DNA of 35,240 nucleotides from DRTC01 sp964521025 (GTDB lineage Bacteria; Cloacimonadota; Cloacimonadia; Cloacimonadales; TCS61): the NCBI GenBank assembly GCA_964521025.1, contig CAZFPK010000035.1, forward strand, positions 1 through 35,240, in the 5' to 3' direction. A model generated the notes under the pieces. It had not been told where the DNA came from. It saw nothing but the letters and a program-made list of their open reading frames with translations, and searched no databases. Positions within the stretch are counted from its first letter, which is position 1, and each line of letters opens with the position of its first letter. Shown one piece after another: positions 1-8,335 of this stretch. A program made the translations under genes and the position numbers.

Positions 1-58
1 ATGTGTCACCTATGTGCCAAGTTTATTCTGTTACCTATGCGACCGGTTTGTACCCCCT
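1..58. repeat. Possible insertion-sequence end at window edge
   Basis: Two related 10-mers, CACCTATGTG at 7-16 and TACCTATGCG at 32-41, lie 25 bp apart in non-coding DNA at the very start of the window. Spaced copies of a short motif like this resemble the multiple transposase binding sites at the ends of some IS families. No transposase is visible, and the element, if real, would lie to the left of the window. This is inference from layout only. Confidence 0.25.
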
Positions 59-343
59 CGTTCCCTCTCTTGAAAAGAGAGGGATGACTTTGTCTTCTAT
101 TTCCCAAACTCCTGTTTGGGAATGCCTGTTCCGTTTTGAATAATTATCCTTCCGAAGCTTTTCTTTCACATCCTCTTTCACTAAGATTCGGAAGGTTGTT
201 TTTGCGTTTCATCCTCCAACTTTCTGAATTTTACTATTACCTCGTTAGATAAAACATATTCTTGTTTCTTGCTGATATTGATCAGAAAAATATCTAACGG
301 GGTGAAGAATTCCTTTGGGAGATGCTTCGGAAAGGATGCTTTT
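59..343. other. Hairpin-rich non-coding region downstream of the receptor gene
   Basis: No gene is seen here. Four inverted repeats follow one another: CCCTCTCTT/AAGAGAGGG (63-83), TTCCCAAAC/GTTTGGGAA (101-122), CCTTCCGAA/TTCGGAAGG (148-195) and CGTTAGATA/TATCTAACG (243-299). The last encloses a smaller hairpin near 271-285. The region lies 3' of the leftward TonB receptor gene, so some of these could end or protect its mRNA. None is followed by a convincing T-run on the minus strand. They look like dispersed intergenic palindromes. Confidence 0.6.
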
Positions 344-2524
344 CTAAATTCCGTATTTCACATTAATCTCGATCTGCCAATTCCTTCCCGGCTGCGGCAT
401 ATATTTATATAATTCATAATCTTCATTAAAAATATTGTTCACAGCATTAGAAACTTCAATGACTATTTTTTTAAAAGGGAAATCATAAGAAACTTCCGTG
501 TTGATCAAATCATATTCCGGCATGATCAATTCGGGGCTTAATTGATCGGAAGTTGTGAATTGTTTACCGGTTTTTGAGTGCACAATTTTTGCAGAGAAAT
601 TTCTGATCTCAAATTTGAGAATAGCCTGGAAATTATAAACCGGGATGTAAGGCAGGAATTTATCATAAAGATCACTGTTTCTTGCTTTATTTTTAGCGAT
701 TGTTTTCAAATAGGAAATTCCAAGATGAAAATTTTGAAAAAAATTCAAATTCGCATCGATCTCAAAGTTGGAGATATTTGCAGTTGAGATATTCTCCGGT
801 CGCCAATAATCGGTTTGCCTGGTCCAATGGATCAAGTTCTCGATTGTATTGGAAAAATACGAGATTTTCAGAGAATTCCGTAACCATTCGATCTTACCAA
901 AAACCTGTCCGCCGTTCGATCTTTCGGAATTCAAATCCGCATTTCCGTGAGCCTGTCCGTCATTCCAATAAAGATCATAAAAGGATGGAACCGTGAATCC
1001 TGTGCCGTAATTTCCTCCCAGAATTATGGTGAGCAAACTTTCATATTTCAGATCCGCATCGCACCGGTAAGTTTTGAAATTCCCAAAATTGTTATACTTC
1101 TCGCTCCTGCCGGAAAAAAGTAAATTCGAGGAGAACGGGAAAAAATCATGAGAGAATTTTATATTACCAAATCCAGCCAGATTTTCACTGAATTTTCGTG
1201 CGATATTTGCATTCGGATTTGTCTCATTTTCAGAAGTAAAATCTTCATATTTATAGGATGTTCCTAAATTACACGCGATAAATTTTTCTTTGAAATCGAT
1301 TTTTGTTTCGATGCCGCGCGCATTCCGGAAATGATGACTCAGAATTGGAAACCAACTCGATTCCGTATTATCATAAGTAGATCTATCATAAAATTTGAAA
1401 AGATGCGAAGTAATTTCAATTTTGGAAAATTCCTTTTTCAGATGCATTTTGTGTCGATTGGAGAAACCTTCCGACTTGCTGTCATCGTAAATATTTATGT
1501 TTTCAGGAGTAAGAAATTTCCGATAAAATTTTTGTAAATTCAAGCCGTATTCGATTTCCCACGGAAGAAAATTCAAACCGATATTAAAATCCAGATCTTG
1601 AATTTTCTTATCATTATTTTCCAGGTTGTTTTCCGAACCGGATCCGCTGTTGAACAGAAAATCATTCTGCGTGGAATTATGAGCCGCATACAAAAAAGAA
1701 TAAAATCTGCGATTGGAAATACTCAAATTCGCAAAAGTCTTGGAAAGACCGAATGAACCGATCTTCTGTCCCGTTTTCAGACTGAATCTTCCCTCCGACT
1801 TTTTCGTATTGATATTGATAATTCCAGCCATGGAACCGGAACCGGATTGAGCATTATTCCTGATGATCTCGATATTATCGATGATCTCCGCAGGAATGGT
1901 CGAAAGATCAAAATCCTGACCGGAAGGATTGAGAGGAACTCCATCAAGCAAAATTAGAGTGTGTTTGGATTTATGACCGAGCAAAGAAATTGTTTTCCGT
2001 TCTCCCGGGCTGTCGATTCCCTGAATATAAATTCCCGGAGTTTCATGCAAAATATCAGCAGCGTTGTTCTTTGAATTTTTCTCGATTCTGATAACAATTT
2101 TGTCTGAAGTTTCCTCCAGAATTTCCTGGAAACGCTTTTCTACAATGTCCAGACCGGATATCTCAACCGCTTGTTTCTTCAGTACAATTTTTGCTGGAAT
2201 TTCAGATGCGGAAAATTCCAGATTTCCAAATCCAATTTTTTGGATTTTTATTGTCTTATCTTTTTGCATATTATTAATAAAAAAGTAACCGGTTTTATTG
2301 GAAAGGATAGTCTGATTTTCGGAGGTGATAATTGCATTTTCGATCGGGATATTCTGCTCATCAACTACTTTGCCGGAGATTTCTAATCCGTGAAGAACAG
2401 ATGAAAATACAATGAGAAGAAGAAGGGAAAAGAAGAAAAGGAAATTACTTGTTTGTTTCGACTCGACGCTTTGTTTTCGAGTAGAATAGTTGTTCTGTAA
2501 ATTTTTGAGTATTCGACTTTTCAT
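344..2524 (-). CDS. TonB-dependent outer-membrane receptor, BtuB-like
   Basis: Outer-membrane gated channel of 726 residues that probably imports cobalamin or a related corrinoid. A long N-terminal basic stretch leads into a hydrophobic signal segment (about residues 28-47). Next comes a carboxypeptidase-regulatory-like beta domain (about 48-115, starting LEISGKVVDE). A plug domain (about 130-245) follows, with typical phrases such as LLDGVPLNP and GSGSMAGIININTK. The rest is beta-barrel sequence ending in INVKYGI. Its start codon overlaps the stop of the ABC ATPase gene by four bases (ATGA), which indicates translational coupling and a shared job. The substrate is inferred from the neighbouring cobalamin riboswitch and B12-type transporter genes; a siderophore cannot be excluded from sequence alone. 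Confidence 0.85.
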   Translation of the reverse strand: MKSRILKNLQNNYSTRKQSVESKQTSNFLFFFSLLLLIVFSSVLHGLEISGKVVDEQNIPIENAIITSENQTILSNKTGYFFINNMQKDKTIKIQKIGFGNLEFSASEIPAKIVLKKQAVEISGLDIVEKRFQEILEETSDKIVIRIEKNSKNNAADILHETPGIYIQGIDSPGERKTISLLGHKSKHTLILLDGVPLNPSGQDFDLSTIPAEIIDNIEIIRNNAQSGSGSMAGIININTKKSEGRFSLKTGQKIGSFGLSKTFANLSISNRRFYSFLYAAHNSTQNDFLFNSGSGSENNLENNDKKIQDLDFNIGLNFLPWEIEYGLNLQKFYRKFLTPENINIYDDSKSEGFSNRHKMHLKKEFSKIEITSHLFKFYDRSTYDNTESSWFPILSHHFRNARGIETKIDFKEKFIACNLGTSYKYEDFTSENETNPNANIARKFSENLAGFGNIKFSHDFFPFSSNLLFSGRSEKYNNFGNFKTYRCDADLKYESLLTIILGGNYGTGFTVPSFYDLYWNDGQAHGNADLNSERSNGGQVFGKIEWLRNSLKISYFSNTIENLIHWTRQTDYWRPENISTANISNFEIDANLNFFQNFHLGISYLKTIAKNKARNSDLYDKFLPYIPVYNFQAILKFEIRNFSAKIVHSKTGKQFTTSDQLSPELIMPEYDLINTEVSYDFPFKKIVIEVSNAVNNIFNEDYELYKYMPQPGRNWQIEINVKYGI

Positions 2525-3297
2525 TTTTTCCCTGGATAGATCAGGTTCGGTTTTCCGGAAACCGGATTTTTTATGACTTGTAGTTCGGTTCCATAAAGTT
2601 CCTTGATTATATCCGGATCGATGGTGTCATCCGGATTTCCGTCAGCAATAACTCTTCCGTGTTTCATCATAATTATCCGTTCGCAATAATCTGCTGCCAA
2701 GTTGATATTATGCGAAACAAGAATGATCATTTTTTTGTATTCGCGGTTTATTTCGGAAAGTATCTGCATGATCTCCAGTTGATGATTGATATCGAGATTG
2801 GCAAAGGCTTCGTCCATCAAGATAATTTCCGCTTGTTGAGTGAGAGTCCGGGCAATGGAAACCCGTTTCTTTTCACCGCCGCTTAATTGAGAGAACATTT
2901 TGTCTTTGAATTTATAAAGATCGAGTTGCTGTAAAATACTTTCTGTGATTTCCCGATCCTTTTTTGCATAATTCTGCCAGTAACCGAGAAAAGGAAATCT
3001 GCCCATGAGAACGAGATCGAAAACCCGGTGATCGAATTGTAATTTGAAATCCTGCGGGATCAAAGATATCACCTTTGCCAGTTCATTTTTTTTCCATTCC
3101 TTAAGTGGTTTGTTCTTTAAAAGTATCTCACCGTTTTCTAAAGTCTGAAAGCCGATCATAGTTTTCAAAAAAGTAGATTTCCCGGCTCCGTTTGGTCCCA
3201 AAAGTGCGCAGAATTCTCCCTTTTTGAAACCCAGAGATAGGTTCTCGATTACACTTTTATTTTCATATCCTGCTGAAATATTTTTTATTTTTAGCAT
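2521..3297 (-). CDS. btuD: ABC transporter ATP-binding protein, BtuD/FecE type
   Basis: Cytoplasmic ATPase of 258 residues for an inner-membrane cobalamin/siderophore-type importer. Walker A is GPNGAGKST (34-42), the Q-loop glutamine is Q82, the signature is LSGGE (138-142), Walker B is ILMDE (159-163) and the H-loop histidine is H196. After Walker B the usual DEP reads DEA. An upstream GTG at 3312 would add five residues. The ATG at 3297 is preferred because GGA lies just upstream of it and the protein then begins MLKIKN, as the family does. It is coupled to the downstream receptor gene. The cognate permease and binding protein appear to be the btuC and btuF genes at 6534-8329, across the intervening Fe-S operon. 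No riboswitch is visible upstream of this gene. Confidence 0.85.
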   Translation of the reverse strand: MLKIKNISAGYENKSVIENLSLGFKKGEFCALLGPNGAGKSTFLKTMIGFQTLENGEILLKNKPLKEWKKNELAKVISLIPQDFKLQFDHRVFDLVLMGRFPFLGYWQNYAKKDREITESILQQLDLYKFKDKMFSQLSGGEKKRVSIARTLTQQAEIILMDEAFANLDINHQLEIMQILSEINREYKKMIILVSHNINLAADYCERIIMMKHGRVIADGNPDDTIDPDIIKELYGTELQVIKNPVSGKPNLIYPGKK

Positions 3298-3308
3298 ATT
3301 TTTTCCAT

Positions 3309-3480
3309 CCACGAATTACACGAATTTCACTAATTCGAGTCCATCCGTTAACTCATCCACAGCCCCTCTCTTGAGAAGAGAGGAGAGAATTCGGGAACAC
3401 GAATCTCTTTATCCGTCAGGTTTTCCCCTCTTTGTAAAAGACCGTGTCCGGCTTTTGACGGAGGGGTTAGGGGAGTTTGT
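3309..3480. repeat. Composite of dispersed intergenic repeats
   Basis: The region upstream of btuD is built from repeat pieces. There is a run of AATTCG-type words (about 3311-3340). A CCCTCTCTT-type hairpin follows (about 3364-3385), resembling the one at 63-83. A larger stem has CCCCTC (3425-3430) and GTAAAAG pairing with CTTTTGAC and GAGGGG. The stretch 3440-3462 is repeated exactly at 11956-11978. No coding potential is evident. Confidence 0.6.
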
Positions 3481-3626
3481 GATAAAAAAACCGACTTTAC
3501 GGATAGACTCTAATTACTGTTTCTCCGTAAATTCTGAAAACTTGGGTTAACACTACTTCATATTTAAGTAACAAACAAAACATTTGTTTAACTTTTCGGG
3601 TAATTCGTGGATAACAAACAAAAAAG

Positions 3627-3655
3627 TTGACATCTCATACTAATTTAATATGTTA
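3627..3655 (+). promoter_or_regulatory. Putative promoter of the Fe-S operon
   Basis: A perfect TTGACA (3627-3632) is followed at 16 bp by TATGTT (3649-3654), a 4/6 match to a sigma70 -10 box. A strong AAAGGAGGT ribosome binding site then lies at 3661-3669. The AT-rich stretch between has only weak dyad symmetry, so an autoregulatory operator for the Rrf2 protein is possible but not shown. Confidence 0.45.
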
Positions 3656-3674
3656 TCCTGAAAGGAGGTCGAAA

Positions 3675-4094
3675 ATGCAGATTTCAACGAAAACGGAATA
3701 TGCTGTCCGGGCTATTTCCGAACTGGCGATCAAAGCAACCGGAGAACCGGTTTCAGTTTCGGAATTATGCAAGGATAAGAACCTCCCGCTCAAATATATT
3801 GAACAACTTTTCAGCAAACTGAAGAAAAACGGACTGATTAAAAGCGTACATGGTTCAAAAGGCGGATATTTATTAAATAAAGAGATTTCGGCAATATCTA
3901 TGAAAGACATAATGGAAGCAGTCGATGAGAATATTTCCACCAAATTCTGTGTCGATGATGCAGCCAGGATAGATTATTGCTCCGGTTTTCCCTGCGGATT
4001 CAGTCAACTCTGGGATGAGATAAAAGCTCATTTGGAGAATTATTTTGATTCCATAAAATTGGACGCAATCATTTCTAAATTTGGAGTGCAATAA
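3675..4094 (+). CDS. Rrf2-family Fe-S sensing transcriptional regulator (IscR-like)
   Basis: A 139-residue winged-helix repressor of the Rrf2 family, expected to sense cluster status and control the Fe-S operon it heads. The N-terminus MQISTKTEYAVRAISELA and the wing GSKGGYLL are characteristic. Three cysteines sit where IscR holds its [2Fe-2S] cluster, at C92, C102 and C107. The spacing is C-X9-C-X4-C, whereas IscR has C-X5-C-X5-C, so the ligand geometry may differ. The ATG at 3675 is chosen because AAAGGAGGT lies six bases upstream; longer in-frame readings start inside the promoter. It is followed by the desulfurase gene after 83 bp and the scaffold gene, all in one direction. Confidence 0.9.
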   Translation: MQISTKTEYAVRAISELAIKATGEPVSVSELCKDKNLPLKYIEQLFSKLKKNGLIKSVHGSKGGYLLNKEISAISMKDIMEAVDENISTKFCVDDAARIDYCSGFPCGFSQLWDEIKAHLENYFDSIKLDAIISKFGVQ

Positions 4095-4177
4095 CCGTGT
4101 TATTGCATAAGCGAGGAAGTCGTTTCATCGAAAGGATTTAAATATCAAGGATATTTTACTCCAGATAGGAGATCAAA

Positions 4178-5362
4178 ATGGAACAAATTTATTTAAATAA
4201 CTGCTTAACTTCCAAACCGGCTCCGGAAGTGATCGAAGCAATGCTGCCGTATTTAAAAGAAGATTTTCAATTACCCGGAACATTTATCACCAAAGGTGAA
4301 CAGATAGCATCGGATCTGGAAAACTTCCGAAAAACCATAGCAGCTTCGATGGGAGCAAAATCTTCCGAAATTCATTTTACAACAGGGGGAACTTCCGCTA
4401 ATAACATCGCTATCAAAGGATTTCTTTCAGCAAATGCACATAAAGGAATGCACCTTATCTGCTCTGTGATCGATTATCCCGATTTGCTGACCAATGCTGC
4501 TTTTTTTGAGAAAAGCGGTTTTGAAGTTACTTATCTACCTGCTGATTGGAACGGTTTTATCGATCTCGATCAATTGAAAAAAGCGATCAGACCGGATACT
4601 ATCATGTTCATGACGACTTTAGCAAATCACACGGTCGGGACAATTCAACCTTTTCCGGAAATCAAAGAAATTCTCGATTCTGCCGATCAAAAAATCGCCA
4701 TTCATATCGATGCCTGCGAAGCATACGCCAGGATTCCTATCAATGTCGAAGAACTCGGAATCGACCTGATGTCGGTCAGTGCACATAAAATTCACGGACC
4801 AAAGGGTGTTGGTGCTTTATATCAACGGAAAGGAATTCAACTCGCTCAATTCAAACACGGAATAAATCGTATCGATAACCTGGAAACCGGAGGAGTTAGT
4901 ATTGCTGCGATTGCCGGATTCTCCAAAGCCGTTGAACTCGCTTTTACAGAGTTTGAGAAAAATACAACGAAAATCAGGAAATTAGCAAATCATCTGCTCC
5001 GGCAAATAGAAGAAAAAATTCCTCATACAATCCTGAATGGAGCCAGGGGAGAAAAAAGAGTTCCGCATCATATCAGTGTTTCCTTTGAATTCATCGAAGG
5101 GGAAGCCATTATGTTGATGCTGGATCTGAATGGAATTTCCGTTGCTACAGGAAGTGCGTGTGCATCGGAAGGTCTAAAAGCGAATTATGTTTTGATGGCA
5201 CTGGGTAGGACGCACGGGCAATCACACGGTTCGATCAAATTTACATTGAGCAGGTATAATACGATCGAGGAGATTGAATATACAGTTGAAAAACTTGCTG
5301 AAATCGTTCAAGAATTAAGATCGAGAAGTCCATTGTATCAGGAGATAGAAGATAGGAGATAG
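4178..5362 (+). CDS. Cysteine desulfurase (NifS/IscS-like), divergent active site
   Basis: A 394-residue PLP enzyme of aminotransferase class V, expected to take sulfur from cysteine and pass it to the scaffold encoded next door. The Schiff-base lysine is K204 in SAHKIHGPKG, and the persulfide cysteine is C328 in GSACAS on the long loop of group I enzymes. Several usual active-site residues differ. The PLP-stacking His (H104 in E. coli IscS) aligns with Y100, and the Gln of the DATQ motif aligns with E181 (IDACEA). The usual YLDNAATT opening reads YLNNCLTS, and the phosphate-binding GT segment reads ETGG. It may be a specialised or slow desulfurase, or act on another substrate. The ribosome binding site TAGGAG lies just upstream. 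Confidence 0.85.
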   Translation: MEQIYLNNCLTSKPAPEVIEAMLPYLKEDFQLPGTFITKGEQIASDLENFRKTIAASMGAKSSEIHFTTGGTSANNIAIKGFLSANAHKGMHLICSVIDYPDLLTNAAFFEKSGFEVTYLPADWNGFIDLDQLKKAIRPDTIMFMTTLANHTVGTIQPFPEIKEILDSADQKIAIHIDACEAYARIPINVEELGIDLMSVSAHKIHGPKGVGALYQRKGIQLAQFKHGINRIDNLETGGVSIAAIAGFSKAVELAFTEFEKNTTKIRKLANHLLRQIEEKIPHTILNGARGEKRVPHHISVSFEFIEGEAIMLMLDLNGISVATGSACASEGLKANYVLMALGRTHGQSHGSIKFTLSRYNTIEEIEYTVEKLAEIVQELRSRSPLYQEIEDRR

Positions 5363-5392
5363 GAACAAGGAAAATCAGAATTTTCCCCATCG

Positions 5393-5414
5393 TTACCAAT
5401 CCCTTGATTGGTAA
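5393..5414 (+). repeat. Perfect hairpin between desulfurase and scaffold genes
   Basis: TTACCAATC (5393-5401) and GATTGGTAA (5406-5414) form a nine-pair stem with a CCTT loop. No T-run follows, so it is unlikely to be a full terminator. In the operon mRNA it could be a processing or stability element, or it may simply be one of the many dispersed palindromes. Confidence 0.55.
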
Positions 5415-5470
5415 TGTAAAAATTCAGACAATTTAACAAATTGTTTTACGATCATAAAGGAGCAAATATA

Positions 5471-6091
5471 ATGCAATATTCACAGAAAGTTTTAGATCAT
5501 TTTATGAAACCGCATAATGTCGGTAAAATGGAAAACCCGGATGCGGAAGCAACCGAAGGAAGTCCTGCTTGCGGAGACCAGGTTTCGATATTTTTAAAGG
5601 TCGATCCGCAAAAAAATGTGATCGAAGATATCAAATTTCTTTCTTACGGATGTGCTTCCAATATCGCAACTGCTTCTATAATTACCGATATGGCAAAAGG
5701 AAGGACGATCGAAGAAGCAAAGAAGATAACCTGGAAAGGAGCAGCCGACGCGCTCGATGGTCTTCCTCCCGTAAAAATGCATTGTTCCGTGCTGGCTGTC
5801 GATACTCTCAGGAAAGCGATCAAAGATTATGAGATAAAACATCATCTGGCGGAAGCGGAAAAATTTTCGAAAGATACGATCGTCGAGGAATTGAAAAAGA
5901 TCATTTATCCTCAAGTTGGAGAAGATATTGTTACTTTAAAAATGGTTAAATATGCAGGTTTTGAAAACGGAGTAGCCATCATAGATATCGATATTCCCAA
6001 ATTTGATAAATACCGTGATAATGTTGCAGATGAAATACGAGAGCATTTGGAAAGGTTTGAAGAGGTCAAAGACATTAAGATCACGATGTAA
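5471..6091 (+). CDS. IscU/NifU-type Fe-S scaffold fused to a MIP18/FSCA-like domain
   Basis: A 206-residue protein with two parts. Residues 1-125 are an IscU-type scaffold with the three cluster cysteines C34 (PACGD), C61 (YGCAS) and C105 (KMHCS), plus the conserved D36. Residues about 136-206 resemble the FSCA/MIP18 (DUF59, SufT/PaaD-like) fold: LKKIIYPQVGEDIVTLKMVK, then IDIDIP, then a terminal helix and DIKITM. The C-terminal part lacks the CXXC of Nfu domains and the single cysteine common in MIP18 proteins. The ATG at 5471 is chosen because AAAGGAG lies at 5456-5462; a longer reading from 5441 overlaps that site. It probably builds clusters with the upstream desulfurase. Confidence 0.85.
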   Translation: MQYSQKVLDHFMKPHNVGKMENPDAEATEGSPACGDQVSIFLKVDPQKNVIEDIKFLSYGCASNIATASIITDMAKGRTIEEAKKITWKGAADALDGLPPVKMHCSVLAVDTLRKAIKDYEIKHHLAEAEKFSKDTIVEELKKIIYPQVGEDIVTLKMVKYAGFENGVAIIDIDIPKFDKYRDNVADEIREHLERFEEVKDIKITM

Positions 6092-6533
6092 AGTGGAAAC
6101 TTGACTTAAGATGGAGACTCGAGCTTCCCGCTATCCGCAAGCTGATAGTTCTATTAAGATGAAACCATGAATCGTAAAACAGGATGCCAATCTTGTTCTT
6201 TTTTACCAAATTTCAATTTCCTTATTTTAAAGGAAGTTAGAAAGTGGTTTCATAGGAGTTGCAACGACCAAAGGAAGTGAGAGTGAGTCTTGTGATAGCG
6301 TTTGAAAGATTGTTCTCAACTCGCACTTCGTAGCAAGTCGAGTCCAGTTCTAGAATATGTTTTTATTTTTATCTCATCCCACACTATAAAGCTATAAAAG
6401 AACTATTTATATATATTTTTTACTACTGTGAAAAATTTAATTTCTTATGGAAATTCATATCATCGCAAGGTTTTCCTATTTCCTGTTTCTCTTTCCCTTT
6501 TCCTAGTTCATTGCCCCTTTATCTTGAACTTTC
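6092..6533. other. Convergent intergenic region with dispersed repeats
   Basis: No gene is seen between the 3' ends of the scaffold (+) and permease (-) genes. A segment at 6313-6343 (CTCAACTCGCACT, then TAGCAAGTCGAGT) forms a small hairpin and recurs in diverged form at 13096-13134. About 6473-6505 is a pyrimidine-rich tract on the plus strand. No clear bidirectional terminator is visible. Confidence 0.5.
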
Positions 6534-7457
6534 TCACTTACTTCTCGCCATAATAAATAAGAAAAACGGACATCCGAGAAAAGCAGTTACTACTCCAACC
6601 GGAATTTCGATCACTGCGATATGCATCGCAATAAAATCGCAGAAGATCAACAGGATCGCTCCGCCAAAAGCCGAATAGATCAAACCGAACCGTTTATTTC
6701 CACCTGACATCATTCTAATGAGATGCGGAACAACCAATCCGACAAAACCGATTATTCCGGCATAAGCGACTGTTATTCCGGTTAGAAGCGAACATATGAT
6801 AAAGATTTTCCGTCGTAATTTTCTTATATCAATTCCCAGACTAACGGCAACCAGGTCTCCGGTCGTCAGGATATTCAGTTTGTTGGAAAGCGTGAAAAGA
6901 TAGATCATCAAGAAGATGGAAATTCCAAATACAAAAAGAAAAATTTTCCATTCGCTGTTACTGAATATCTTTCCCAAATTTCCCATCAAAACATTAATGA
7001 TATTGCTGATATCTTGTTGATTAAGATACATCAGGAGCGAGATCAAAGCAGTAAAGAACATCCCGATAATGATCCCGGAAAGTAAAAGTTTTGTTTTGTT
7101 GAAGAATCCTCCGAGATGGGAAAGATACCAGACTAAAATCATTGTCAGGATCGCTCCGCCAAATCCCATAACCGGCATCAAGATGAATAAACCGGAAATT
7201 CCAGCTACAATACTACCAAACGCTGCTCCCGAAGAAATTCCCAGAATATAAGGGTCTGCCAGCGGATTATTAAGCATTACCTGGAAAGTGAATCCAACTC
7301 CTGCTAATATAAAACCGGTCAGGAAGGTCAGCATTAATCTCGGGAATCTGACGGATTTGATGATATGAGCAGAAGATGCCTGAAAATCAAGATAAAGATA
7401 GATCAATACGATTGAAAAAATGGTGATGCATATTGTGATCAGTGTTCTTTTTTTCAT
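6534..7457 (-). CDS. btuC: Cobalamin-type ABC transporter permease (FecCD family)
   Basis: A 307-residue polytopic inner-membrane permease with about nine or ten hydrophobic helices. Family signatures are NPLADPYILGISSGAA after the second helix, GIIGFVGLVVPHLIRMM (the ATPase-contacting region) and EIPVGVVTAFLGCPFFLFIM near the C-terminus. Its start codon shares one base with the btuF stop (TAATG), so the two are translationally coupled. With btuF it forms a riboswitch-led unit. The ATPase and receptor expected to complete the system lie at 344-3297 on the same strand, beyond the oppositely oriented Fe-S operon. Specificity for cobalamin is inferred from the riboswitch. Confidence 0.9.
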   Translation of the reverse strand: MKKRTLITICITIFSIVLIYLYLDFQASSAHIIKSVRFPRLMLTFLTGFILAGVGFTFQVMLNNPLADPYILGISSGAAFGSIVAGISGLFILMPVMGFGGAILTMILVWYLSHLGGFFNKTKLLLSGIIIGMFFTALISLLMYLNQQDISNIINVLMGNLGKIFSNSEWKIFLFVFGISIFLMIYLFTLSNKLNILTTGDLVAVSLGIDIRKLRRKIFIICSLLTGITVAYAGIIGFVGLVVPHLIRMMSGGNKRFGLIYSAFGGAILLIFCDFIAMHIAVIEIPVGVVTAFLGCPFFLFIMARSK

Positions 7458-8329
7458 TATCTTCCATCTTCAAAAATCTTCTTCAATATTTTAATTCCTT
7501 CGATCACTCTCGGTGAAGCTCTTAAGATCAAATCAGGATCGATATCGTCGACTGTATAGATTCTATTATTTTTACATGCAGAAATAACTTCCCAACCTTT
7601 TCTCTCTTTTATTTGAGCAGCATCGATTCCCGGATAAGTCAGAATGATTATTCCCGGATTTGCTGCGATGACTTCTTCAGGTCTGATCCTGCTGTAATCA
7701 CGAGGAAGTTCGGAAAAAATATTATTTCCTCCAGCTGCTTTGACGACTTCTCCCACAAAAGATCTGTCGGAAACGCTCATGACCGGATTGCCGTAGATCT
7801 CTATGTAAACTCTTGGTAAATTAGTTGAAATGGTTAAATCAGTTGAATTAGGGGGAATTGGTTGATTAGTTAAATTAATGAGTTCGCTTTGCAGGCTGTC
7901 TTCGAGGAAATCTGCTCTTTTTTCTTTTTTTAGGATAATTCCGATTTCTCGAATTGCTGCGAGCATTTCATCGATTGATTTCGGATAGAACTGGATTGTC
8001 TTAATATCCAGTTTTTGCAGTTCAATGGTGATTGCATCTTGTTCCAATGCAGTAGTGAAAACATGAGTAGGATTCAATGCGATTATTTTTTCAAAATCTA
8101 CTTTTCCGAAAGTTCCGACTTTTGGGATAGATTTTAATTCAGGTGGAAAATCACATTCGGTCGTAATTCCTATAATATTTTCCGTCCCCTGAATTAATGT
8201 AAATATTTCAGCGATTTCAGGGGAAGTTATAATGTATCTCGGTTGGTTTGATTTTTGTTGGGAAGATGTGCAGGAAATGAATAAAAAGAGAATTGTTGTT
8301 AAAATTACATATTTTAATTTCTTAAACAT
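7457..8329 (-). CDS. btuF: Periplasmic cobalamin-binding lipoprotein (BtuF-like)
   Basis: A 290-residue substrate-binding protein that would deliver B12 to BtuC. The N-terminus MFKKLKYVILTTILFLFISC ends in a lipobox-like segment with Cys20, so it is probably a membrane-anchored lipoprotein. Family features include IIGITTECDFP, GKVDFEKIIALNPTHVF and EEVIAANPGIIILTYPG. The ATG at 8329 is chosen over a TTG at 8347 because AAGGA (8341-8337) precedes it by seven bases and the signal sequence then starts cleanly. That ribosome binding site is inside a hairpin linked to the upstream riboswitch. A loop near the middle (NQPIPPNSTDLTISTN) is encoded by DNA closely matching an intergenic repeat at 13160-13225. 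Confidence 0.88.
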   Translation of the reverse strand: MFKKLKYVILTTILFLFISCTSSQQKSNQPRYIITSPEIAEIFTLIQGTENIIGITTECDFPPELKSIPKVGTFGKVDFEKIIALNPTHVFTTALEQDAITIELQKLDIKTIQFYPKSIDEMLAAIREIGIILKKEKRADFLEDSLQSELINLTNQPIPPNSTDLTISTNLPRVYIEIYGNPVMSVSDRSFVGEVVKAAGGNNIFSELPRDYSRIRPEEVIAANPGIIILTYPGIDAAQIKERKGWEVISACKNNRIYTVDDIDPDLILRASPRVIEGIKILKKIFEDGR

Positions 8330-8335
8330 AAAAAT

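Noticed and set aside
3224..3550. Rightward open frame upstream of the Rrf2 gene
   Set aside because: It is composed of dispersed repeat DNA and overlaps the btuD start on the other strand.
3313..3626. A second cobalamin riboswitch ahead of btuD
   Set aside because: None of the core motifs (B12 box, GCCACTG) is present on the minus strand there.
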